DNA of 64,000 nt from Streptomyces carminius (GTDB lineage Bacteria > Actinomycetota > Actinomycetes > Streptomycetales > Streptomycetaceae). The notes below the pieces were generated by a model. It did not search any database and had not been told where the DNA came from. It saw nothing but the letters and a program-made list of their open reading frames with translations. Of this stretch, positions 1 to 7,309 are shown piece by piece (positions within the stretch are counted from its first letter, which is position 1; every line of letters begins with the position of its first letter). The position numbers were made by a program, and so were the translations under genes. The stretch lies in NCBI RefSeq assembly GCF_002794255.1, contig NZ_PGGW01000014.1, forward strand, positions 1 to 64,000, in the 5' to 3' direction.

Positions 1-2
1 GT

Positions 3-1004
3 TCAGAGTGCGGCGGCTGCTGCTGCCTCGTCGGTCTTCTCCGGTTCGGCGACGTGCTTCTCGGGGGCGTCGACCAGGGCGGCGAGGTAGCGTTCGGCGT
101 CCAGGGCGGCGGAGCAGCCGGTGCCGGCGGCGGTGATGGCCTGGCGGTAGGTGTGGTCGACGACATCCCCGGCGGCGAAGACTCCGGGGATGCTGGTGCG
201 GGTGGAGGGCGCGTCCACCGTCAGGTAGCCCTCCTCGTCCAGGGTGAGCACGCCCTTGAACAGCTCGGTGCGCGGGTCGTGGCCGATGGCGACGAACAGT
301 CCGGTGGCCGGCAGGTGGGAGGTGGCGCCGGTGACGGTGTCGCGCAGGGTCAGCCCCGACAGCTTGCCGCCGTCCTCGTGGAGCTCGGCGACCTCGCTGT
401 TCCAGGCAAAGGTGATCTTCGGGTCGGCGAAGGCGCGCTCCTGCATCGCCTTGGAGGCCCGCAGGGTGTCACGGCGGTGGACGATGGTCACCTTCTCGGC
501 GAACCGGGAGAGGAAGGTGGCCTCCTCCATGGCGGTGTCACCGCCGCCGACCACGGCGATGTGCTGGCCGCGGAAGAAGAAGCCGTCACAGGTGGCGCAG
601 TAGGACACCCCGCGGCCGGACAGCTCGTCCTCTCTGGGCAGGCCGAGCCGACGGTGCTGGGAGCCGGTGGCGATGATGACCGTCCGGGCGCGGTGCACGG
701 CACCGGCGGAGTCGGTGACCGACTTGACCTCGCTCTCCAGGTCGACCGCGGTGATGTCGTCGGCGATCAGCTCGGCTCCGAACCGCTCGGCCTGGGCGCG
801 CATGTTGTCCATCAGGTCCGGGCCCATGATGCCGTCGCGGAAACCGGGGAAGTTCTCCACCTCGGTGGTGTTCATCAGTGCACCGCCCGCGGTCACCGAG
901 CCTTCGAAGACCAGGGGCTTGAGCGAGGCACGTGCGGTGTAGAGCGCCGCGGTGTAGCCCGCCGGCCCGGAGCCAATGATGATCACGTTGCGGACGTCGC
1001 TCAC
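3..1004 (-). CDS. trxB: Thioredoxin reductase
   Basis: This NADPH-dependent flavoprotein reduces thioredoxin in the cytoplasm, part of the disulfide-stress system. The 333-residue product has an N-terminal FAD dinucleotide-binding motif (IIGSGPAG, residues 9-16), the redox-active CATC pair (Cys136 and Cys139) followed by DGFFF, a second NADPH-binding Rossmann motif ([12 protein letters not shown]) and the C-terminal FAD motif GVFAAGDV. I chose the GTG start at 1004 because the homologous protein begins just before the FAD motif; the frame is open 25 codons further upstream. A SigR-type promoter lies upstream at 1078-1104. The stop is at the window edge, so the expected partner trxA would lie to the left, outside the window. 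Identity is secure. Confidence 0.96.
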   Translation of the reverse strand: MSDVRNVIIIGSGPAGYTAALYTARASLKPLVFEGSVTAGGALMNTTEVENFPGFRDGIMGPDLMDNMRAQAERFGAELIADDITAVDLESEVKSVTDSAGAVHRARTVIIATGSQHRRLGLPREDELSGRGVSYCATCDGFFFRGQHIAVVGGGDTAMEEATFLSRFAEKVTIVHRRDTLRASKAMQERAFADPKITFAWNSEVAELHEDGGKLSGLTLRDTVTGATSHLPATGLFVAIGHDPRTELFKGVLTLDEEGYLTVDAPSTRTSIPGVFAAGDVVDHTYRQAITAAGTGCSAALDAERYLAALVDAPEKHVAEPEKTDEAAAAAAL

Positions 1005-1077
1005 GGAGTCTTCCTTGTCTGCCGATGGGTCTGCCGTTGGATGTCTGGGCGTGGCCCCAAAGAGGCTCACCCCACCC

Positions 1078-1104
1078 AACGAATCCTATGAGGCAGGCAT
1101 TCCC
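1078..1104 (-). promoter_or_regulatory. SigR-type (disulfide stress) promoter of trxB
   Basis: Read on the minus strand the sequence is GGGAAT, then exactly 18 bases, then GTT. This matches the established Streptomyces SigR promoter pattern (GGAAT-N18-GTT). It sits about 75 bases before the trxB GTG start, on the correct strand. trxB is a known SigR target in Streptomyces, so context and motif agree. Confidence 0.75.
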
Positions 1105-1133
1105 ACCCGGTGGCAGCGCCGCGGAGTGCCCTC

Positions 1134-2093
1134 TCAGCGCTCGTATGTGCGGACAGTGAGCACCGTGCCCGGGGAGGGCGGTGTACTCCCGACGCAGTCC
1201 GCGTCGACCACGTAGGCGTCCACCCGCGCACCGTCTGTCTCGTCCGGCAGGACCACGAGATACGTCTGCCGCTCTTCGTGGACGTACCTGTCGGCGGCCA
1301 GCGGCGCCTCAGCACGGCCGATGCCTTCTCTGACGCACATCGGTACCGTGACCGCTTCGCCGCGCAGGGGTGTGCTGGGATCGCTTTCGGCACTGAACTC
1401 GGAGGCGCCCTCCTTCTCGGCCCCTCTCCGCGCTCCCTGCTTCCTGGGCTCTCCACCGCCCTCCAGCAGCGATCGCACCCGCGCCTCCAGGCCGTCATCC
1501 GCCGGGGTGTTCTCGGAGCGGGCGGCAGCGTCCCCGGTGTCTCCGGCATCCGCCGCGGACTGCTCGCCGGCGGTGGTCGAGGACCCCGCGCCCAGCCCGG
1601 GAAGGAACAGCGCGGCGAAACCGAGGACGGCCACCGCGCCCGCGGTGGCGAGCAGCACCCTCCTGCGTCGGCGGAAAGGATGGTGAGCTTTTCTTCCTGG
1701 ACCGGTCGTCCCGCGGGCGTGTCCGGCGGGGCGGGGCGGGGGGCTGGTTTCACGTGAAACACCCACCGGAACCCCAGCAGGAAGGACCGAGGAGGAAGAG
1801 GCCGCCTCCCGGCCTGCGGGAGTGGTGGCGTCCAGCAGGGCCTCCGCGGCGAGTGCGGCGTCGATACGGCCCGCGACATCGGACGGCATCCGGGCGGGCC
1901 CCGGCAGGGTGCCCAGAGCGTCACGGATCTCCTCCAGGGAAGTCCGCACATCCGTGCACAGTTCGCAGCCGGACAGATGGGCGCGCACATCGGCCGAGCG
2001 CTCCGGTGGAAGCAGTCCTTCGGTAAGAGCGGAAATCTCGTTGATCTCGGGGTGCCCGTCCGTGTCGAACGACGCGGAAGACGCGGTCGTCAT
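1134..2093 (-). CDS. Zinc-finger anti-sigma factor, membrane-anchored (partner of SigM)
   Basis: This is probably the anti-sigma factor for the ECF sigma factor encoded immediately upstream. The ATG at 2093 overlaps the sigM stop by 4 bases, which implies translational coupling. The 319-residue product has an N-terminal ZAS-type motif, His39-xxx-Cys43-xx-Cys46, in an anti-sigma-like helical domain. One transmembrane segment lies near residues 147-170 (VLLATAGAVAVLGFAALFL), and a roughly 145-residue C-terminal domain is predicted to lie outside the cell. This topology suggests control by an envelope or oxidative signal. A parS site lies inside the reading frame near codons 111-116. The zinc and cysteine motif is visible; the partnership with SigM is inferred from coupling. 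Confidence 0.85.
   Translation of the reverse strand: MTTASSASFDTDGHPEINEISALTEGLLPPERSADVRAHLSGCELCTDVRTSLEEIRDALGTLPGPARMPSDVAGRIDAALAAEALLDATTPAGREAASSSSVLPAGVPVGVSRETSPPPRPAGHARGTTGPGRKAHHPFRRRRRVLLATAGAVAVLGFAALFLPGLGAGSSTTAGEQSAADAGDTGDAAARSENTPADDGLEARVRSLLEGGGEPRKQGARRGAEKEGASEFSAESDPSTPLRGEAVTVPMCVREGIGRAEAPLAADRYVHEERQTYLVVLPDETDGARVDAYVVDADCVGSTPPSPGTVLTVRTYER
1746..1761. promoter_or_regulatory. parS: parS site (ParB binding)
   Basis: The 16-mer is GGTTTCACGTGAAACA: the 14-base palindromic core GTTTCACGTGAAAC is intact, with one mismatch to the full consensus at the first base. It lies inside the anti-sigma factor gene, so the coding sequence accommodates it. Streptomyces carries clusters of parS near oriC. 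Confidence 0.9.
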
Positions 2094-2839
2094 GCGTGTT
2101 CACCTCCGCCCTTCACAGACCCGGTGCCCGGCTTTCCTCTTGCCGGTGGGACGGGTGCCCCTTGCGTCCGGTTCCTTCCCCCACTGCCTGCCGGGCTATC
2201 CCCCGGCGGTGCATCGGAGCGCAGGTGGTTGACCAGCGGCAGCAGCCGGGCACGGCCGCGGGCACAGCGGCTCTTGATGGTGCCGACGGCGACATCGAGG
2301 ATGCGGGCGGCCTCGGCGACCGGATAGCCCTGCATGTCGACGAGGACGAGCGCGGCCCGCTGCTCGGGCGGCAGCCGGGAGAGCGCGGCGACGAGCTCAC
2401 GGTGAAGATCCCTGCGCTCGGCGGGCATCGCTGCCGACTCGTGCGGTTCCAGGAGCTGTTCCAGCCGTTCGGGTTCGGCGACGGGCGAGGTGCGCCGGCC
2501 GGCGGCCCGCCGGGCGCGGTCCAGACAGGCGTTGACGGTGATGCGGTGCAGCCAGGTGGTGACGGCGGACCGGCCCTGGAAGGTGTGGGCGGCCCGGTAG
2601 GCGGAGACGAAGGCGTCCTGGACCGCGTCGGCGGCTTCCTCACGGTCCCCCAGAACGCGTAGGGCGACCGCCCACAGCCGGTCGCGGTGCCGGCGCACTA
2701 TCTCACCGAAGGCATCCGGGTCACCCGCGACGTGACGGGCGAGGAGTTCATGGTCGCCGGGGACGGGGCCGGCACCGCGGCGGGCTGTTTCCCCGGCTGT
2801 CTCCCCAGCTGTCTCTCCGGCGGCGGTGCCGTCCGTCAT
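2090..2839 (-). CDS. sigM: ECF RNA polymerase sigma factor SigM
   Basis: This is an extracytoplasmic-function sigma factor. The 249-residue product contains sigma region 2 (AFGEIVRRHRDRLW ... DAVQDAFVSAYR, with the helix binding the -10 element near TFQGRSAVTTWLHRI) and region 4 (LSRLPPEQRAALVLVDMQGYPVAEAA, then VAIGTIKSR-like residues VAVGTIKSR). It is followed with a 4-base overlap by a zinc-finger membrane anti-sigma factor. I prefer the ATG at 2839; in-frame GTG codons at 2851 and 2887 are alternatives. Position next to trxB matches the SigM locus of Streptomyces coelicolor (SCO3892, from memory). The C-terminal 45 residues are proline/glycine-rich and outside the sigma domains. Confidence 0.9.
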   Translation of the reverse strand: MTDGTAAGETAGETAGETARRGAGPVPGDHELLARHVAGDPDAFGEIVRRHRDRLWAVALRVLGDREEAADAVQDAFVSAYRAAHTFQGRSAVTTWLHRITVNACLDRARRAAGRRTSPVAEPERLEQLLEPHESAAMPAERRDLHRELVAALSRLPPEQRAALVLVDMQGYPVAEAARILDVAVGTIKSRCARGRARLLPLVNHLRSDAPPGDSPAGSGGRNRTQGAPVPPARGKPGTGSVKGGGEHA

Positions 2840-2897
2840 CTCGTCGTCCACCCTCCGCCCCGTTCCAGAGAAACCGCTGTCGTACACCGGGGGCCGG

Positions 2898-4727
2898 TCA
2901 GCTGAGGACCTCCACCTCCGCGATGCGGCCGCGGTAGTTGCCCTCCTGGGTCAGGGGCAGATCGGTGAGCCACAGCAGGATGTACTGCGTCCTGATGGGC
3001 TTCTCGGCCCTCAGCTCCACCTTGCTGCCGGAGTCGCTGCTGACCTTGCTGAAGTCACCCGGGGAGGTGGGCATGTCCGTGGTGTTCCTCGGAGCGGCCA
3101 GGAAGTCGACGGAGGTGTCTCCCACGAAGTCGATCCTGACGCTGCTGACCTGCTGCTGCTTGCCGAGGTCGATGATGAGCCCGACCCCGTTCTTGAGATT
3201 GCCGAACTTCGCGTTGGCGTAGTGCGAGGTCTGCCAGTAGGTGTCCGGGTCGCCGTCGACGGCGGCGGGAACCCGGTCACTGTTCTCCGTGCCGTCGCTG
3301 CCGAGCGGATCGAAGTCCTTGACGAGGGAGATCTCGACGGGCTTGCCCGTGGGCTCGGTCTGCGGCGCCTTCTGCTGTGCGATCGGGCTCCGCCCGGGAG
3401 CCGACGGCGAGGAGTCGCCCTTCATCAGGGCGTCGGCGAGCTGCCAGCTCCCCAGTCCCAGCGCGGCGATGAGAAGCGCGGAGACGCTCCACTTCAGGGC
3501 CTTGCCGGTACGGCCGGGCAGCGCGGGAGGCGCGGGAGGTACGGCCGCCGCGGGCGGTCCGCCCGCGGCGAGAGGAGGCCGTGCGGCGGGAGCGCCGTAG
3601 CTCCCCTGGGGCCGGACGGGACGCTGGTACGGCGGTGGTACGGCGAAGTCGGGCTCCGGAGGACGGATGCGCGGCAGCGCGGCGACGGCCTTGGTCAGTT
3701 CCTCCGGTGTGGCACAGGGCTGCTCCTGACGGGAGGCGGTGGCGCCGTCGTTGACCAGCGCACGCATGGCCAGCTCGGAGAGCCCTCGGTGCACCCCGGC
3801 GCGCACCTGGTCCGGAGGGACCAGGGAGTCGCCGGTCAGCTCGGCCATGCCGCTGAGCCCATAGGCGTCCTCGCGGTACGGCCAGCGCCGGGTGAGGGAG
3901 GCGTAGAGCAGCGCGCCGATCGCCTCGGTGTCGGTGCGCTGGGGATGGTCGGAGGCGATGCCGCGCAGCGCGGCGTTCACGGCGAGACCGCGGATGCGGT
4001 ACTGGCCGGCGGCGGTGCGCAGGACGCAGCCGGGGGTCAGGCGCAGATGGGACAGCCCTTCGCGGTGGGCGGCGGCCATGGCCTGGGCGATCTGGCTGAC
4101 GAGCTGGTACGCCTCATGGGTGGGCAGCGGACCGGAGGCGAGGAGGGTGGCGAGGGAGGTGGCGTCCGGGAGCCACTCGTGGACGACGTAGACGAGGCTG
4201 TTCTCCTCGACCGCGTCCAGGACCTGCACGAAGCGGGGGTCGCCGAGGAGGGCCGCGGAGCGGGCCGCGGCGAGGACGGGGCGAGCGCGCGGATGGTCGG
4301 ATGCCAGCAGATGGACGCCGACGGCGCGGCGCAGTTTCTCGTCGACGGCACGCCAGCTGCTGAAGCCGTCCAGGCGGGTGATGCACTCCTCCAGGCGGTA
4401 GCGCCGGGCGAGCTTGTGACCACTGTGCAGTTCGGGCGGCTGGGGTGGCTGGGCCGGCTGGGCTGCTCTGGAGGGCGGGGGTGCCGTCGGCACCGGTTCG
4501 GTGGGCTCCTCGGTGGGCTCCTCGGTGGGTTCTTCGGCGGGCTGTGTTCCGGAGCCCTCGGTATCCGCGGTCCGGACACCGTCCGCCGCGTCGCAGTCAT
4601 CGCTGTCCTGGGCCTTTGCACCGTCGGCCGTGGCCTTCTCCGCCTCGTCGGCGGGCGGTTTCTGCTCGTCGCCCGGTCCGCCGCTGTTGTCGGCCACGTC
4701 GACGGCAGCCGTGCTCCGTTCCGCCAC
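2898..4727 (-). CDS. Membrane pseudokinase with outer beta-sandwich domain, MurJ partner
   Basis: This 609-residue membrane protein has four parts. An acidic, proline-rich disordered N-terminus includes EPTEEPTEEPTEP near residues 66-78. A Ser/Thr kinase-like domain spans about residues 108-350. One transmembrane helix lies near 410-432, and a C-terminal discoidin/CBM-like beta-sandwich of about 145 residues would be outside the membrane. The kinase fold is degenerate: the catalytic HRDLKP loop reads HLRLTP (residues 227-232), and no DFG motif or glycine-rich loop is visible, so phosphotransfer is unlikely. In Mycobacterium tuberculosis the same pseudokinase and extracellular domains are fused to the C-terminus of MurJ (MviN). 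Here they are a separate gene directly downstream of murJ, suggesting that the two proteins act together in regulated lipid II flipping. Confidence 0.85.
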   Translation of the reverse strand: MAERSTAAVDVADNSGGPGDEQKPPADEAEKATADGAKAQDSDDCDAADGVRTADTEGSGTQPAEEPTEEPTEEPTEPVPTAPPPSRAAQPAQPPQPPELHSGHKLARRYRLEECITRLDGFSSWRAVDEKLRRAVGVHLLASDHPRARPVLAAARSAALLGDPRFVQVLDAVEENSLVYVVHEWLPDATSLATLLASGPLPTHEAYQLVSQIAQAMAAAHREGLSHLRLTPGCVLRTAAGQYRIRGLAVNAALRGIASDHPQRTDTEAIGALLYASLTRRWPYREDAYGLSGMAELTGDSLVPPDQVRAGVHRGLSELAMRALVNDGATASRQEQPCATPEELTKAVAALPRIRPPEPDFAVPPPYQRPVRPQGSYGAPAARPPLAAGGPPAAAVPPAPPALPGRTGKALKWSVSALLIAALGLGSWQLADALMKGDSSPSAPGRSPIAQQKAPQTEPTGKPVEISLVKDFDPLGSDGTENSDRVPAAVDGDPDTYWQTSHYANAKFGNLKNGVGLIIDLGKQQQVSSVRIDFVGDTSVDFLAAPRNTTDMPTSPGDFSKVSSDSGSKVELRAEKPIRTQYILLWLTDLPLTQEGNYRGRIAEVEVLS

Positions 4728-4869
4728 CGTCGCTCCTGCCTCCCCATCCGTTGCAGCCTGTTGTCAACACAGCCAGAGGTAATTGTGCCCACAGACCGCC
4801 GCTATGCACGACACACGGGGGTGGCCAATGGTTGTGCGGCGGTCGCCGGGCGGTCGTTCACGCCGGCCG

Positions 4870-7254
4870 TCAGCGGCCCAGCCTGGCGCGCACCATACCC
4901 ACCATGGCGTTCAGCTCCGCCACCCGCATACGTTTGGCGGCCAGTACGAACACCGCGGCCAGCACCGGGCCGCCGACGACCAGGGCCACGGCACCGCCGG
5001 TGAACCCGGTACCGAGCGCCCGCAGGAGGGCGTAGGCGACCCCGCCGCCGATGAGGGCGGCCGGGATGCCGGCGCCGCAGAGCCGGGCGTAGGTGCGGAC
5101 GATCCGGGGGCCGTCCAGGTCGCCACCGAGCCGCCGGCTCAGCCGCTTCCAGGCGACACCGACACCGACCGTGTAGGCGAGGCCGTACGCGCCGGCCATA
5201 CCGACGACCGCCCAGCGGCTGGGCAGCAGCAGGAAGCACAGCACGGCGCCTGCGGCGTTGCAGGCGGCAACGATGACCGTGTTGTAGAAGGGGGTGCGGG
5301 TGTCCTCGTAGGCGTAGAACCCGCGGAGGACGACGTACTGCACGGAGTAGGGGATCAGGCCCAGACCGAAGGCCATCAGGGTGTAGCCCATCGAGATGGC
5401 CGCGTCGACGGTTGCCGAGGAGTACATCAGCAGGCACATCGGCACACCGAGGGCCACGAAGGCGAAGGCGACGGGGACGATGGCGACGGCCGAGGTGCGC
5501 AGTCCGTGCGAGATGTCGTCGCGGACGGCGCCCGGGTCGCCGTCGTGGGCGGCTCGGGAGATCCTCGGCAGCAGCGCGGCCATCACCGAGACGGTGATGA
5601 TGGCCTGCGGCATCTGCCAGATCAGCTGGGCGTTGCTGTAGGCCAGGATGCCGGAGCCGGGGTGGCCGTCGCCTGCGGCGGCCTCACCGGCCCAGGTGGC
5701 GAGCTGGGTGACGACCAGTACGCCCGCCTGGTTGGCCAGCACGAACAGGAACGTCCACTTGGCGAGGCGGGCGGCCTTGCCCAGCCCGTGGCCGCGCCAG
5801 TCGAAGCGCAGCCGGACGCGGAAGCCGGAGGCGCGCAGATACGGGATCATCGCCAGTGACTGGACGACCAGGCCCAGCAGGGTGCCGACGCCGAGCAGCC
5901 GGACGCCCTCCGGCGGAATCGTCTCCACGGCCATCCCGGAGGTGCGGGCCGTGCCGTAGACCCAGATGAACAGGCCGAAGGTGGTGATGATGACGATGTT
6001 GTTCAGGACCGGGGTCCACATCATCGCGCCGAAGCGGCCGCGGGCGTTGAGGATCTGGCCCATCACGACATGGACGCCCATGAAGAAGATGGTCGGCAGG
6101 CAGTAGCGGGCGAAGGTGACCGCCACGTTGTTGGTCTCGGGGTCGCCGGCGATGGACACCGACATCAGCCGTACCAGCAGCGGTGCGCCGAGCACGGTGA
6201 GCGCGACCAGTGCGCCGAGTACCACCGTGACCAGGGTGAGGAGGCGGTTGGCGTAGGCCTCGCCACCGTCGGCGTCGTTCTTCATGGCGCGCACGAGCTG
6301 CGGCACGAAGACGGAGTTCAGACCGCCGCCGATGGAGAGGATGTAGATCATCGTCGGCAGCGTGTAGGCCACGGTGTAGGCGTCGCCGAGGACGGCGGCG
6401 CCGAGCGCGGCGGTGATCACCAGGGTGCGCAGGAAGCCCGTGAGCCGGGAGACCATGGTGCCCGCGGCCATGATGGCGCTGGACTTGAGGATGCCGCCGC
6501 CGCGGCGGGCGGATCCGCCCGCGGGAGCGGGAACCGGGGCTGTGGCGCCCTCCGGCTCCGGGGTCGCCTGCGGCTGGGGCGGGGGCTGGGGGGCGGAGCC
6601 GGGGAACGGCGGCTGCTGTCCCGGCCCCGCGGGCTGTGCTGCGGGCCCACCGGCCGCGCCAGGCCCGTACGGCGGTCTCGGGGGAGCCGGGGCGCCGTAC
6701 GGCGCGCTCCGAGGGCTCTCCTGGCGGTTCAGGGGCTCGTACGCCTCCGGTGGCTCCTGAGGGCCCTGCTGAGGGTACGGGGCGGGCCGGGGGGGCGGGG
6801 CCTGCCGGGCGGCGTACGGATCCGGTGCCCCGTGCGGCTGCTCGTACGTGCCGTGGGGGTCCGGCTGCCGCGGGGGCGACGCGGGCTGCTGCTGGTCGCG
6901 GAAGAGGTGGGCGAAGGCGTCGTCGCGCGCCCGCCCGCCGTCCTCGCCCGGTGCCCGGCTGAGGATGTCGTCCACGCCGGTGAAGCGCACGGTCGTCGGA
7001 TCGTCGCCGTAGGGCAGCCGCCGGGAGGGGCCTTCCGGCTCAGGTGGGGGTGTCGGGGCCCAGTGCTGCGGATCGGGGGCATGACGGGCCGGCGGCGGCT
7101 GTCGGTAGAGGTGCTCGGCGCCGGGGGGGTGGGGGTCCTGGGCGTACGGATCCCGGCCGTACGGATCCCGGCCGTACGGATCCTGTCCGTCCGGGACGGC
7201 CGGATCCCCGTCGCCCGGCGTTTCGCCGTGGTCACGGTCGTACGGCGCGTTCAT
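4870..7254 (-). CDS. murJ: Lipid II flippase MurJ (MviN)
   Basis: This polytopic membrane protein of the MOP superfamily flips lipid II for peptidoglycan synthesis. The 794-residue product has an unusually long N-terminal extension of about 250 residues, rich in Pro, Gln, Tyr and Gly, including a tandem DPYGR repeat. The conserved core begins near residue 255 (ILKSSAIMAAGTMVSRLTGF), with about 14 predicted helices to the end. The start codon is followed directly by the low-complexity extension, so the exact start is uncertain, though the frame is well used. It precedes the pseudokinase gene on the same strand by 142 bases. The extension is absent from enterobacterial MurJ, is typical of Streptomyces, and is presumably cytoplasmic. 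Confidence 0.93.
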   Translation of the reverse strand: MNAPYDRDHGETPGDGDPAVPDGQDPYGRDPYGRDPYAQDPHPPGAEHLYRQPPPARHAPDPQHWAPTPPPEPEGPSRRLPYGDDPTTVRFTGVDDILSRAPGEDGGRARDDAFAHLFRDQQQPASPPRQPDPHGTYEQPHGAPDPYAARQAPPPRPAPYPQQGPQEPPEAYEPLNRQESPRSAPYGAPAPPRPPYGPGAAGGPAAQPAGPGQQPPFPGSAPQPPPQPQATPEPEGATAPVPAPAGGSARRGGGILKSSAIMAAGTMVSRLTGFLRTLVITAALGAAVLGDAYTVAYTLPTMIYILSIGGGLNSVFVPQLVRAMKNDADGGEAYANRLLTLVTVVLGALVALTVLGAPLLVRLMSVSIAGDPETNNVAVTFARYCLPTIFFMGVHVVMGQILNARGRFGAMMWTPVLNNIVIITTFGLFIWVYGTARTSGMAVETIPPEGVRLLGVGTLLGLVVQSLAMIPYLRASGFRVRLRFDWRGHGLGKAARLAKWTFLFVLANQAGVLVVTQLATWAGEAAAGDGHPGSGILAYSNAQLIWQMPQAIITVSVMAALLPRISRAAHDGDPGAVRDDISHGLRTSAVAIVPVAFAFVALGVPMCLLMYSSATVDAAISMGYTLMAFGLGLIPYSVQYVVLRGFYAYEDTRTPFYNTVIVAACNAAGAVLCFLLLPSRWAVVGMAGAYGLAYTVGVGVAWKRLSRRLGGDLDGPRIVRTYARLCGAGIPAALIGGGVAYALLRALGTGFTGGAVALVVGGPVLAAVFVLAAKRMRVAELNAMVGMVRARLGR
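7144..7188 (-). repeat. 15-bp tandem repeat in murJ
   Basis: Three adjacent copies of the 15-mer GTACGGATCCCGGCC are present, the third diverged in its last bases (7144-7158, 7159-7173, 7174-7188). They encode repeated DPYGR units in the disordered MurJ N-terminus. Copy number could vary between strains without breaking frame. Confidence 0.85.
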
Positions 7255-7309
7255 CGCTGCAACCCCACCTCATCGTTCACGGCCACTCCCGGCCGTCCCG
7301 ACAGCTCGC

